This document shows, one piece after another, positions 1-9,954 of a stretch of DNA of 32,833 nt (positions are counted from its first letter, which is position 1; the number at the start of each line of letters is the position of its first letter). The translations under genes and the position numbers were made by a program. The notes beneath the pieces are model-generated. The model worked only from the letters and a program-made list of their open reading frames with translations. It did no database searches and was not told the DNA's origin. Source of the stretch: an uncultured Lachnospiraceae bacterium (GTDB lineage Bacteria > Bacillota > Clostridia > Lachnospirales > Lachnospiraceae); contig CANRMC010000014.1 of assembly GCA_947631605.1 (NCBI GenBank), positions 1 to 32,833 of the forward strand. Direction: 5' to 3'.

Positions 1-4
1 AAAA

Positions 5-50
5 CTGCCACCAAACCTAAATCTGATGGCAGAGAATTTTTATTTTTTTG
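5..50 (+). terminator. Probable intrinsic terminator of a gene upstream of the window
   Basis: CTGCCA at 5-10 pairs with TGGCAG at 27-32, and a T-rich tract follows at about 37-49. This fits a rho-independent terminator of a gene lying to the left. The stem is only six base pairs, so the call is moderate. The rest of the 245 bases before the first gene is AT-rich and shows no other gene I can support. Confidence 0.45.
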
Positions 51-245
51 ATTGTCTACTTGACGGGGAGCGGTTCAATGTTCGCAGTCTTTTTTATTGA
101 ACAAATTTCAAATTAGATAAAATCTTACATATATAGTTTAATAGTTAACAAAATATATGGAAAAAAATGGAAAATACATGTATTATAAGAGTGGTGTATT
201 TTATTATCAGCATGGTTTATAGAATATTGCGAAAGGGGAGAGCTT

Positions 246-3200
246 ATGATGAAAAAAGAGGCAAAAAAGAAAGGGAGACCAGCGCATGGTATTCTACGAA
301 AGGGAATGGCATTACTTCTGTGCCTGTCGATGCTGATGTCGAATGTAAACGGGTTATCAATTTATGCCATGGAAAATACTTCCATACAGACTGAGGATGA
401 GACGGAATCTTCAGAAGAAATACCGACTACAGAAGAAATCTTACCTTCTGAAGAAGAAACAACGGAGCAGGCCGTTTCGGGTGAGGAGACCATATCAGAT
501 ATGCCCGTTACGGAAGAATTATCATCTGCTGAATCGTCAGAGGCAGAGTCGGAGGAAAGCCATGAAGAGAGCTATGAAGAAAGAGCATATGCTTTGCTTG
601 CAGCAAAAGGATTAATGGCAGCATTTGATGGCGGTTCTATTGGCTCTGAGAAATTTACTCTTGATAAAGCAGGAATGACGGAAGGAATTCCGAATACGTG
701 GACAGGTCTTGCAGCAGGTTCCTTATATGACAATGCTGGAACCATTCGTAGTGGTCTGTTTCCAAGTGTCAGCGGATATCATATCGTCAGCGCAACCGTT
801 CATGAAGGCGCAATTCGTCAGATCGGTATGCTGTCTCAGGAGATTAATGGAAAAACGGAAACATTTATATATTACTCTACCAGTGATGAATTGAACAAGG
901 AGTCTGTGACGGTTTTAGCGGAAAATGATAAAATTACGCTTCATTATGAGTTGGATGAGTTTAAGATTACATATCAATTAACGGGGGACGCATCAGGTGT
1001 GTCGTTAGATGATATTTTTGGAAAGAACCGTCCTACAAAGACACTTAATCATGATTTTTCTATAAATGTTACTGTACCGAGAGGCTATACAGGTATTGTA
1101 TATGCTAATAACAATAATCTAAAACCTGAAGGTAATTATGATTCCTTTATGCTAGGTGATGAGCCGGTATATAAAGCATCATCTACGGGTGCAGAAGTTG
1201 ATACTTCTAAATTCCCGGATTTTTATTCCCGTAGCGGGCATTATACGGTTCAAAATGTTTCCAGAAATCAAAATGTAAGTATAATGCTTATAAAGCGTGG
1301 TGATTTTATAAAGAATGATTATAAGTTTGATCCACATTTTTGGTTGGAGAACAGTAACATTACAAAACACATCAAAACAAGTAACAGAGAGATACAAACT
1401 TTTAAGAGAGAGGCAGATAAGAATACATATTCATTTGAGTGGTATTTTGAAATGGAAGTTATTCCAAATGAATGGCAGACCTATATGCTGCAAACTTTGG
1501 AAATTAATGGCGAAACAGTCGCCGTACCTCATTATTATAATAATGTTGGATTTCCGAATGTCAGTGCTGAAACAACTCTTTCAACAGGTACTCATGTAAC
1601 AGTTACATTAACGCAAGTCAGACTGGATGATCTTTCTGTTACTGCCAGAGTTCCAGCTTATAGGCGTGTTTATAGATTAAAAGTTGATAACGCGGCAGAG
1701 AATCTTACAATCACTGGCGGAAGCATTGAAAAAGTATCATCTTTCCAAACTGTGTTAAGAGAAGCCAGTGGCTTGGATGTGCAATACTTCATTTATAAGG
1801 GAAATGGTAAGAGTGAATGGGTTGATAAGAAACCTGGTGATATTACAGTGGTTTCTATAGGAGTGGTACACTTTGCCAAAGCAAACACATTTCTTTATGG
1901 TCAGTATGATAAATCGGCACAGTATCTTGGAAATGTCAGGTTTAAACTTCATGATGGATTTGACGCGCCCAAGACATATGATTTTCAAAATTCAGTAGGA
2001 ACGAAATTGTCAGATGGTTTAGTTCAGGGACCGGACAAAGATGGTTGGTATTACATAAAGCTTACAGGCGCATCTGAAAACCGGTATACTTCTTTATCTT
2101 TACAGGCCGTTCCAAAAAATTATGCAGTACGATATCTGGAGGGGACTCCCGAAAGTGGACAAGTCAGTAATATGCCGGCTTTTAATAATGGAGACGAAAC
2201 TTTCACACAACAAAATATAGATGCAAACGGAGGCGCTTATTATCATTTTAGCGGACGGAATAACGGACCAAAAACAATTATTAACATCGCGTCGGCTCCC
2301 CAAAATATAGCCAGCGAAGACCAAAGCAGACCGTTTGTTGCCGATACTTTCCTGTCGTGGACTGTAGCCGAAGATGCGAAAGGAACACTGAAAAAAGATG
2401 GCGAGGGAAAGGAAATCTCTGTTGCGGCAGACAGCACCGTTTCCTTGGAAGACCTTGCAAAATATGCAGTATATGATAGTGCAAAAAATATGTATGTGAT
2501 TTATCTGGTCCCTCATTGGCAGAATAACAGCTTCCGTTATTTTGTTGATTTTGAGTGGAGTACGCCCGATGGAACCCAGATGCAGACGACGCGTATGCAA
2601 AGCAATGCCAAACAGTTTGCAGTAAGCAGCGGTGCGCAGCGGCGTGATGAAAGTCTGCGGGTAGTTGTTAAATCAGATGCAGACTTTATTGAGGCTTGGC
2701 TTGCAAGTCATCCCGGATATGTTTTGTCAAAGGATAATCAATACGTGCAGGAGGTGAAAAACGGCGGGACTATCAAGATTAAGTTCGAACCGGTTCCGGC
2801 AAAATTGGAAGTGACAAAGAAACTGGTGAATGAAAATGAGGAACTCCAGCAATCCAGCCGGGATTTTCCGATGACGCTTACCCTTACATATCCGGACAGT
2901 GCAGTAGATATGGAGGGGAACAGTTTAGCCGGGAAAAATCTTGGTCCTGATTACAACGGTAACTACAGCTATACGGTTAAAAAGCAGGGAGAAACGAGAA
3001 ATCAGACAGGCGAAAAGAAAACGCTTACTCTCGTAAACGGTCAGGGAACCTTTGATTTAAAGTCAGGAGAGACAGCAGTTTTTGACGAACTGCCAAATGG
3101 AACGGTCTATGATATAAAGGAGACTACGCCAACCGGGTTTACGGCGGATTATACAAATAAGACAGATACCTTAAGTAAAGATAAGACTTCATCAGTTACA

Positions 3201-6200
3201 GTCACGAATCGGAGAACAGTTGATCTGACTATCCGGAAGGTGGTGGCAGGAGATGCGGCTGATAAAAATAAGGAATGGCATTTCACTATAACATTAACAA
3301 ACGGCGATGATTCGGAGACAAATGAATTCACATTAAAGAATGGGCAGGCTCAGGTTTTTAAAGGCTGGGCAGCAGGCACCACCTATACAATTACGGAAAC
3401 AGAAGCAGGCAAGGACGGTTATAGAACGATTATCAGCGGCGCTGATGACAAAGGAAATGGTATTGCAAGCGGCGTCCTGCGTGCTTCGGAGGCTGAGAAT
3501 GGCATTACCGTAACGTATACGAATACCAATCATGCGGGTAATCTGATCATCAATAAGGTAGTTGGAGGAAATGGCGGAGATCCACAGCGTGAGTTCGATT
3601 TTCATCTGGAACTTACAGATCCGGATGATGAAAAGCTGAAAGACAGCTATAATTATGTTGATACGGATGGTAATACAGGAACACTCAAATTGAAGAACGA
3701 GGGAGATAAAAAGACTGCTGATTTCAAGTTAAAGCACGGTCAGATGATCATCATTTCGGATCTGCCGACGGATACCGGATATAAGGTCACAGAACAGCCA
3801 GTGACCGGAATCACTCCAAGCTACAGCGTTTATTGGTACAGGAAAGGCGATAAGGAACAGCAATCCGGCAATACTGTCAGTGGTAAGTTCCCTCGTACTA
3901 CGGGAAATGATGCAGAGGATATCAATATTACCTTTGCCAATGTCAGAGAGGTGAACAATGCTCTGACAATTACCAAAACAGTAGTGAATGGCAAAGAAAA
4001 GGAGCCGACGAAAGCACAGAAGCAAACAAACTTTACCTTTACTATTACGCTGGAGCATGCATCTCTCGATGAAAGCTATACCTATATCAATGCAGAAGAC
4101 AAACGGGAACCGTTAAAACTTACAAAGAACGGTAATATAGGAACCGCTACGGTTACACTTCGCCACGGTCAGTTTATTACAATTGAAGGCCTGCCTTCCG
4201 GAACAAAATATACCGTTGAGGAAAATCCTGTGAATGGATATGCCGCTGCAAAGGAAATCAGCGGTGTCTTGCAGGAAGAGCCTGTACGCATCGATTTCAT
4301 GAACCAGACAGATACATACGACCTTACGATTAATAAAAAGGTGGTTGGGACACCGATGGTTTTCGGTCAGGAATTTACAGTTCATATAACATTGACGGGA
4401 GCCGATGGAAATCCGGTTACAGGGCAGTACCCTTATGACGGGGCTGCTGAAGGTACTCTGGGAAGTTCCGGTACTGTTAAATTGAAGGACGGGGAAAACG
4501 TTACCATTCATGGATTGCCGGCAGGCACAGAATACGATGTAAAGGAAGATGCTGCCGAGGGATATACGGCTTCTTATCCAAAAGGTGCAAGCGGTACGTT
4601 GCAGAACGCTTCAGCAACGGTAGAAATCCAAAATACCACAGATACTGGCAGTACTCTTGAAGTAAAAAAACAGGTGGAAGGCGGTGGCTCCGGCGGACAA
4701 GCTTTTGAGGTTCAGGTGACATTGAGACGTCCGGACGGGACATTTTTGGACGGGACATACACATATATAACCAGTACTGGTGGTAAAGGTACAATCACAG
4801 GCGGCTTTGGAACCGTTTCGCTCAAGGATGGTGAGACTGCGACTGTGACAGGACTGCCGTATGGTGCCGGTTATCAGGTTGCCGAGATATCCGCCGGTGG
4901 ATATACTGTGCGCTATGACGCCGGTAATTCCGGTACATTTAAAGGCAGGAAAGAGCAGGTTACGGTCATCAGCACACCGATTCCGGTACATAATCTTGTG
5001 ATTACCAAGAAAGCGGAAGGAACAGGGGCAGATAAAAATGACAGCTTTACATTTAATGTTGACCTGACGGTCCCGGAGGGAAGTGCCAAAGACACAGAAC
5101 ATTTTACTTATACAGGACCAGATGGGAAAACAGGCGGTGTTTTGGAATATACGAAAGACGGATGGACTGCAACACCGGAAATCCGGCTTCAGTCCGGGCA
5201 GAGCGTAACCATATCCGGACTGCCGGAGGGAACCGAGTATTCGGTTACAGAGAACGAGGCAGACGAGAATGGATACAGTACTGAGTCAGAGAAGAATCTT
5301 GGAGTGATAGGAACGGAAGATGTTACAGTTACCTATACGAACACCAGAAGGACGGCTCTTACAATCGGTAAGTTAGTAACGGGGCAGGACGCACCTATGG
5401 ATCGGGAGTTTACGTTCCGGGTTGTTCTTACTCCGCCTGCGGGAACCACGCTTGCAGCCAGCTATCCATGTATGGGTACGGACGCTGAGGGGCATACTGA
5501 CGCAGCACTTACACTGGAAGACGGAGCAAATGGAACAAAGATTGGTACAATCAAACTAAAACACGAACAGGGAATTACAATCCTTGACCTTCCGGCCGGA
5601 ACGAGCTATCAAGTGACGGAAAGCGGAAATGAAGGATTTATATCAACAGCAAGAAACGAAACAGGAACTTTATCTGCTGCCGCCGAAGAGTTTGCAAAAA
5701 CAGCACTTTTTGTTAATGAATGGCAGTCGCCGGTTAATCTTACAATCCGAAAGATTACAACCGGTAATCTGGCAGATGCTACAAAGGAATGGAATTTTGA
5801 GATTCAGTTAACAGCGCCAAATGGCGTTACGCTTGCAGAAAGCTATACCTATACAGATGAAAAAGGCAAGGAGCATAATCTGCAACTGAGAAGACAGGGA
5901 ACAACAATGACCGGAACGCTGGCTTTGCATAACGGCGATAGTGCTGCGATTTTGGGATTGCCGGTTGGAACCGCCTATACAGTAACGGAAACAGGAGCAA
6001 ATCAGGATGGTTATACGACTTCCGTTACAGGAGCTGACAAAGTTGTAAACGGCGCGGCGAGCGGGACTCTTTCGGATGAGCAGATACAGAGTGGAGCTGT
6101 TATCACATTTATCAATGCATTTAGTTCCGGAAATCTGATCATAACAAAAGAAGTAGCCGGCGCCGGCAGTAACCAATATCGTGAGTTTGATTTTACCATT

Positions 6201-8531
6201 TCACTGTCGGCAGCGGCTGGCGTTGCATTGGAGGACGCTTATTCCTATACAGACGCTCAGGGAAATGAATATACATTAAAGCTTACGGATAAGGGAGACG
6301 GCAAAGAAGGAACCTTTCATCTGCAGCATGGCGGCACGTTTATTTTGGAGGGTCTGCCGGGCGGTACGAAATATACGGTTACTGAACAGCCGGTATCCGG
6401 AGTTACCCCTGCTTACAGCACCTCGTATATAGTAAATAACGGAACGGAACAGACCGGCAGGATCATCAGTGGACAGATTCCGACGGATAAACAGGGAAAC
6501 ACAGATGATGTCGCTATTACCGTTATCAATAAGAGGGAAACAGCAAACAAGCTGACGATAACCAAACATGTGGCAGGTATTGGCGGAGAAAAGGATCGTT
6601 ATTTTGATTTTACGGTTACCTTGCTTGATCCAAAGGGAAATGCATTAAAGGAAAAATTTATATATACAGGATCTTCATTTGGAACGATTTCAAGCGGTGA
6701 TAGTGTTTCACTGTTGAGCGGGGACAGTATCATAATCGAAGGGCTTCTGGAAGGAACTCAGTACACCGTTAGCGAAGAAGAAAAAGAAGGATATACCGTA
6801 GAAGCAACGAATAGCGCAGGAACGATTACTTCAGATACAGAGGCGGATTTTGTAAATACCCGTACCGCTGCTCCGCTGACAATAACCAAGAGGCAGATTG
6901 TAAATGATGTGGAAGCAGGAACGCAGGTAACAGTAACCGGCGGTGATAAAATCACATATGAACTAACTATTGAAAATACCGGAAATGTTGCGGCAACGAA
7001 TCTTACCGTCACAGATGTAATTCCGTCAGGCTTAATACCTGTAGAGGGTTCTATTACCTACCTCGGAATGCTGGAGGACGGGGTTATCACATGGACATTT
7101 CCACAATTGGATGCTAAACAGCAGATAACCGTATCTTTTGCGGTTACCGTTCCGCATGTTACCGAAGGTACGGTTTGGAAAAATGCAGCAGATGCTCAGT
7201 ATGATAATGCAGTTCCAAATCCCGATTCGCCGGATATAGGTCAGACGGTAACTTCAAATACAGTGACAGCAATTGCTTATGCGGAAGGAGAAGTACATAC
7301 GGGCCGCCTGACTGTCAGAAAAACCGTTACCGGTCCGGGAGCAGAAAAAGAGCGCGCATTTACATTTATAGTAAGTCTTACAGATAAATCCGGAAATGAA
7401 CTGACTGACCACTTTATATATACCGGATCAGGAGTTGGCACACTTCGCAGTGGAGATACGTTTGTTCTTCATCATGGAGAAAGTATTACGATTGAAGGAC
7501 TTCCGGACGGAACAAATTATATGGTATCTGAAATACAGACAGGGGATTATACTGTAACTGCAGACGGATCCAGCGGAACAATCAAAGCTCAAACGGAATC
7601 AACCGCCAGCTTTATTAATACAAGAAAGACGGCTTCCTTGACATTAACCAAGCGGCAGCTTGTTAATGGAGAGACGGTTGAGGATTCGGTAATTGTAAAA
7701 GCGGGTGATGCCATTACTTATGAACTGACTTTGGAAAATACCGGAGAGGTAAAAGCAACGGATATTGTTATAACGGATCAGATTCCTTCCGGTCTGCAGT
7801 TGTTGGAAGATTCTATCAGTGACGGAGGAACAGTAACCGGAAATCTTATTACCTGGAATTTGTCTGATCTGGCAAACGGACAGAAAAAAACAGTATCTTT
7901 TACAGTTATTGTCCCGTCTATCTCAGAAGATATGACTTGGGAAAATACGGCAACGCTGAATTACAATAATGTACCGGAAACCCAAGGTACTGTGCAGACG
8001 TTATATTCTAATGCCGTAAAAGTAACTATACAGCCAGAAGGGAAAAATGGAACAGGCAGCCTGACTATTACAAAAACGGTTACGGGTACAGCTGGAGATA
8101 TGAACAAGGCATTCTCATTTACTGTTACATTTACAGATGAAGCCGGAAATGTCCTGGCAGGAACATTCCCATATGAAGGAGCACATGCAGGAATGATTCA
8201 AAGCGGAGGAACAATCCATCTTTGTCATGGAGAGAGTATTACAATCCATAACCTTCCGTCAGGTACCAAGTATATGGTTTCGGAGAGCGATAACGAGGGA
8301 TATACGGTTGTTATGAGCGGAGAAACCGGCATGATAGAAGCAGGCAAAACATCTGTCGCGGCTTTTGAGAATCATAAGGATACAGCGGCTTCTCAGGATA
8401 AGCCGAAAACAGGTGATACTGCATATCCAATGTTATGTCTGACATTTATGCTGCTGTCTCTGTCAGGATTCTGCTTGATATATTTTGTGAGAAGACAGAG
8501 AAAAATTAAGAAACAAAATGATAAATTTTAG
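246..8531 (+). CDS. Giant sortase-anchored surface protein with tandem Cna_B/DUF5979-like and DUF11-like domains
   Basis: This is a 2761-residue secreted wall protein, probably an adhesin or pilus-like stalk. It starts with a lysine-rich n-region and a hydrophobic core (residues about 18-38), with likely signal-peptide cleavage after SIYA. A Glu/Ser/Thr-rich segment follows to about residue 115. Next comes a non-repetitive region of about 700 residues that I do not recognise and that probably forms the binding head. About 13 stalk modules run from residue 850 to 2715, each ending in a GLPxGTxYxVxE-type strand and a FxNTR-like edge. Two DUF11-like domains lie at about 2208-2342 and 2461-2597. 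The C-terminus has KPKTGD (2719-2724), a hydrophobic helix and a basic tail, which is a class B/C-like LPXTG variant. An AAAGGGGAG ribosome site lies just upstream. ATG at 246 and ATG at 249 are both possible starts. No isopeptide bonds are proven. The ligand is unknown. Confidence 0.9.
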   Translation: MMKKEAKKKGRPAHGILRKGMALLLCLSMLMSNVNGLSIYAMENTSIQTEDETESSEEIPTTEEILPSEEETTEQAVSGEETISDMPVTEELSSAESSEAESEESHEESYEERAYALLAAKGLMAAFDGGSIGSEKFTLDKAGMTEGIPNTWTGLAAGSLYDNAGTIRSGLFPSVSGYHIVSATVHEGAIRQIGMLSQEINGKTETFIYYSTSDELNKESVTVLAENDKITLHYELDEFKITYQLTGDASGVSLDDIFGKNRPTKTLNHDFSINVTVPRGYTGIVYANNNNLKPEGNYDSFMLGDEPVYKASSTGAEVDTSKFPDFYSRSGHYTVQNVSRNQNVSIMLIKRGDFIKNDYKFDPHFWLENSNITKHIKTSNREIQTFKREADKNTYSFEWYFEMEVIPNEWQTYMLQTLEINGETVAVPHYYNNVGFPNVSAETTLSTGTHVTVTLTQVRLDDLSVTARVPAYRRVYRLKVDNAAENLTITGGSIEKVSSFQTVLREASGLDVQYFIYKGNGKSEWVDKKPGDITVVSIGVVHFAKANTFLYGQYDKSAQYLGNVRFKLHDGFDAPKTYDFQNSVGTKLSDGLVQGPDKDGWYYIKLTGASENRYTSLSLQAVPKNYAVRYLEGTPESGQVSNMPAFNNGDETFTQQNIDANGGAYYHFSGRNNGPKTIINIASAPQNIASEDQSRPFVADTFLSWTVAEDAKGTLKKDGEGKEISVAADSTVSLEDLAKYAVYDSAKNMYVIYLVPHWQNNSFRYFVDFEWSTPDGTQMQTTRMQSNAKQFAVSSGAQRRDESLRVVVKSDADFIEAWLASHPGYVLSKDNQYVQEVKNGGTIKIKFEPVPAKLEVTKKLVNENEELQQSSRDFPMTLTLTYPDSAVDMEGNSLAGKNLGPDYNGNYSYTVKKQGETRNQTGEKKTLTLVNGQGTFDLKSGETAVFDELPNGTVYDIKETTPTGFTADYTNKTDTLSKDKTSSVTVTNRRTVDLTIRKVVAGDAADKNKEWHFTITLTNGDDSETNEFTLKNGQAQVFKGWAAGTTYTITETEAGKDGYRTIISGADDKGNGIASGVLRASEAENGITVTYTNTNHAGNLIINKVVGGNGGDPQREFDFHLELTDPDDEKLKDSYNYVDTDGNTGTLKLKNEGDKKTADFKLKHGQMIIISDLPTDTGYKVTEQPVTGITPSYSVYWYRKGDKEQQSGNTVSGKFPRTTGNDAEDINITFANVREVNNALTITKTVVNGKEKEPTKAQKQTNFTFTITLEHASLDESYTYINAEDKREPLKLTKNGNIGTATVTLRHGQFITIEGLPSGTKYTVEENPVNGYAAAKEISGVLQEEPVRIDFMNQTDTYDLTINKKVVGTPMVFGQEFTVHITLTGADGNPVTGQYPYDGAAEGTLGSSGTVKLKDGENVTIHGLPAGTEYDVKEDAAEGYTASYPKGASGTLQNASATVEIQNTTDTGSTLEVKKQVEGGGSGGQAFEVQVTLRRPDGTFLDGTYTYITSTGGKGTITGGFGTVSLKDGETATVTGLPYGAGYQVAEISAGGYTVRYDAGNSGTFKGRKEQVTVISTPIPVHNLVITKKAEGTGADKNDSFTFNVDLTVPEGSAKDTEHFTYTGPDGKTGGVLEYTKDGWTATPEIRLQSGQSVTISGLPEGTEYSVTENEADENGYSTESEKNLGVIGTEDVTVTYTNTRRTALTIGKLVTGQDAPMDREFTFRVVLTPPAGTTLAASYPCMGTDAEGHTDAALTLEDGANGTKIGTIKLKHEQGITILDLPAGTSYQVTESGNEGFISTARNETGTLSAAAEEFAKTALFVNEWQSPVNLTIRKITTGNLADATKEWNFEIQLTAPNGVTLAESYTYTDEKGKEHNLQLRRQGTTMTGTLALHNGDSAAILGLPVGTAYTVTETGANQDGYTTSVTGADKVVNGAASGTLSDEQIQSGAVITFINAFSSGNLIITKEVAGAGSNQYREFDFTISLSAAAGVALEDAYSYTDAQGNEYTLKLTDKGDGKEGTFHLQHGGTFILEGLPGGTKYTVTEQPVSGVTPAYSTSYIVNNGTEQTGRIISGQIPTDKQGNTDDVAITVINKRETANKLTITKHVAGIGGEKDRYFDFTVTLLDPKGNALKEKFIYTGSSFGTISSGDSVSLLSGDSIIIEGLLEGTQYTVSEEEKEGYTVEATNSAGTITSDTEADFVNTRTAAPLTITKRQIVNDVEAGTQVTVTGGDKITYELTIENTGNVAATNLTVTDVIPSGLIPVEGSITYLGMLEDGVITWTFPQLDAKQQITVSFAVTVPHVTEGTVWKNAADAQYDNAVPNPDSPDIGQTVTSNTVTAIAYAEGEVHTGRLTVRKTVTGPGAEKERAFTFIVSLTDKSGNELTDHFIYTGSGVGTLRSGDTFVLHHGESITIEGLPDGTNYMVSEIQTGDYTVTADGSSGTIKAQTESTASFINTRKTASLTLTKRQLVNGETVEDSVIVKAGDAITYELTLENTGEVKATDIVITDQIPSGLQLLEDSISDGGTVTGNLITWNLSDLANGQKKTVSFTVIVPSISEDMTWENTATLNYNNVPETQGTVQTLYSNAVKVTIQPEGKNGTGSLTITKTVTGTAGDMNKAFSFTVTFTDEAGNVLAGTFPYEGAHAGMIQSGGTIHLCHGESITIHNLPSGTKYMVSESDNEGYTVVMSGETGMIEAGKTSVAAFENHKDTAASQDKPKTGDTAYPMLCLTFMLLSLSGFCLIYFVRRQRKIKKQNDKF
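2800..8390 (+). repeat. Array of about 13 diverged stalk-domain repeats with two interposed DUF11-like domains
   Basis: Successive modules of roughly 100-140 residues begin near 2800, 3216, 3530, 3947, 4308, 4638, 4980, 5348, 5722, 6123, 6537, 7288 and 8050. Each opens with a LTIxKxVxG-like strand and closes with a xxNxR-like strand. DUF11-like domains (YELTxENTG, VTDxIPSGL) begin near 6868 and 7624. The repeats are diverged at DNA level, so they are old duplications rather than a recent expansion. Module boundaries are by eye and good to a few tens of bases. Confidence 0.8.
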
Positions 8532-8662
8532 CAGATGCATTCTATGATAAATTGCTCATAAAAGAAAGGATCTGTTGAAAATATAAACTGACGCAGTAAA
8601 GGAAAATGTGTTTGAATGGCGTAGGAAGCAACAAACTGTAGCTGTGTTAACAAAAAGTTCAT

Positions 8663-8730
8663 TTGTTTTATTTGCGCGTATATGATATTCTGTAATAAAC
8701 TGATCAGAAAACAGATATATCGATATATCT
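8663..8730 (+). promoter_or_regulatory. Candidate promoter and 18-bp perfect palindrome upstream of the Rpn gene
   Basis: TTGTTT at 8663-8668 and TATTCT at 8686-8691 are 17 bases apart and could be -35 and -10 boxes. Downstream, AGATATATCGATATATCT at 8713-8730 is a perfect 18-base palindrome centred between promoter and start codon, a plausible operator. No strong terminator for the surface-protein gene is visible in the 243-base gap. Confidence 0.35.
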
Positions 8731-8774
8731 CCATGATTTAAAAATTGATTGAATTTATCAATGGAGGAAAAGGT

Positions 8775-9764
8775 ATGACAAAAATAAAACAAATGAAGCG
8801 TTCTCTGGAGGACCTTCCTAGCGGAACTATCCGTTACCCTATGACGAATGACTACATGTTCCGGGCGGTCCTGCAGGAAAACACATATGCTCTGAAGGGG
8901 CTACTCTGTGCCGTTCTGGGACTTCCCGAAGGGGAAATACAGTCGGTTCAGATTATGAACCCGATAGAACTCGGAACAGCCATTGATGAAAAGACCTGTG
9001 TTCTTGATTTGAAGGTCATGCTGGATAACAGCCGGATCACAAATATCGAAATGCAGGTAAACGATCTCGGAAACTGGCCGGAACGTTCCCTCTTCTATCT
9101 CTGCCGCTCATTTGCCCATCTTCAGAAGGGGAACGATTATCTGGACGCATACACCACGATCCATGTAGGGATATTGGATTTCAGCCTGCCAAACCTGACG
9201 CCGGAACTGTTGTCTGAGTTCAAGATGATGAACACGAAAAACCATGAAATATATAGTGACAAACTGATTCTCTATGTGCTAAACTTAAGTGTACTCGGAA
9301 ATACGGAGGAGAACACAATTTGTAGCTCCAACAGTCTTTATCATTGGGCGAAATTCTTCAAAGCCCGGACATGGGAGGAATTAAAGATGTCGGCAGAAGC
9401 GAATAAATATATAGCAGATGCAGCGGTAACATTCTATGAGATGACCGAAGAAGATAAAATCCGGGAACAATGCGAAGCCAGAGAAAAATATAACTGGGAT
9501 ATGTCCTCTGCGATTGCAAAAGGAAAGCGGGAAGGTATGAAGCAGGGCATGGAAAAAGGCAAGGCAGAAGGCATGAAGCAGGGCATGGAAAAAGGTAAGG
9601 CAGAAGGCATGAAGCAGGGCATGGAAAAAGGCAAGGCAGAAGACAGACAGGAAATGGCTGAATTGATCAAACGCCTGACTGCTGACAACCGCCTGCAGGA
9701 ACTGGCAAAGCTGGAGACAGATAAGGATATTTTACAGAAACTCATGGACGAATACGGAATATAA
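8775..9764 (+). CDS. Rpn family PD-(D/E)XK nuclease (recombination-promoting nuclease / putative transposase)
   Basis: The 329-residue product matches the Rpn/YhgA-like family of PD-(D/E)XK DNases, some of which act in phage defence. The N-terminal part has the family opening PMTNDYMFRAVL, then a catalytic-looking VLDLKV...IEMQV pair (Asp and Glu-x-Gln) within the first 110 residues. A helical region follows, then a linker built of three KQGMEKGKAEGM-like repeats and a short C-terminal helical domain. I place the start at the ATG at 8775, which follows GGAGGAAAAGG with good spacing, rather than an upstream in-frame codon. It stands alone between the surface-protein gene and the polysaccharide operon and is closed by terminators. 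An internal ATG at 9537 may give a separate C-terminal product. The family call is secure; its biological role here is not. Confidence 0.85.
   Translation: MTKIKQMKRSLEDLPSGTIRYPMTNDYMFRAVLQENTYALKGLLCAVLGLPEGEIQSVQIMNPIELGTAIDEKTCVLDLKVMLDNSRITNIEMQVNDLGNWPERSLFYLCRSFAHLQKGNDYLDAYTTIHVGILDFSLPNLTPELLSEFKMMNTKNHEIYSDKLILYVLNLSVLGNTEENTICSSNSLYHWAKFFKARTWEELKMSAEANKYIADAAVTFYEMTEEDKIREQCEAREKYNWDMSSAIAKGKREGMKQGMEKGKAEGMKQGMEKGKAEGMKQGMEKGKAEDRQEMAELIKRLTADNRLQELAKLETDKDILQKLMDEYGI
9531..9638 (+). repeat. Three 36-bp direct repeats inside the Rpn gene
   Basis: Units at 9531-9566, 9567-9602 and 9603-9638 are identical apart from T/C changes at two positions in each unit. Each encodes EGMKQGMEKGKA. 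They are in frame, so unit gain or loss would change linker length without breaking the protein. Confidence 0.95.
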
Positions 9765-9791
9765 CAGAAAAGAATACTAGAATAATATGTG

Positions 9792-9834
9792 GCTGCTGCT
9801 TTGGGGAGATTTATCACCAGAGCGGCAGCTTTTT
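9792..9834 (+). terminator. Intrinsic terminator after the Rpn gene
   Basis: GCTGCTGCT at 9792-9800 pairs with AGCGGCAGC at 9821-9829 (one G-U pair), followed by a T run. It lies 27 bases beyond the Rpn stop codon. Confidence 0.7.
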
Positions 9835-9854
9835 CACTCATAGCTCTTATGGGA

Positions 9855-9884
9855 AGCCGGCATCTATTTTACCGGCTGTTTTTT
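9855..9884 (+). terminator. Second intrinsic terminator, isolating the polysaccharide operon
   Basis: AGCCGG at 9855-9860 pairs perfectly with CCGGCT at 9872-9877, followed by GTTTTTT. Together with the preceding hairpin it makes a tandem terminator just upstream of the loaP promoter. Confidence 0.75.
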
Positions 9885-9954
9885 GAGGACTGTCCAGCAG
9901 GAAATATGATGAGATTTATGAAGGAATTGGCAGTATAAAAACGCTTTGTTCTAC

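Noticed and set aside
48..102. Possible insertion-sequence end (a stretch around TACTTGACGGGG) before the giant gene
   Set aside because: No inverted partner or target-site duplication is seen in the window and no transposase is next to it, so it cannot be supported.
9430..9841. Long minus-strand open frame opposite the Rpn repeats
   Set aside because: It is the antisense shadow of the repeats, with a repetitive Ser/Pro/Phe/Met composition and no ribosome site.
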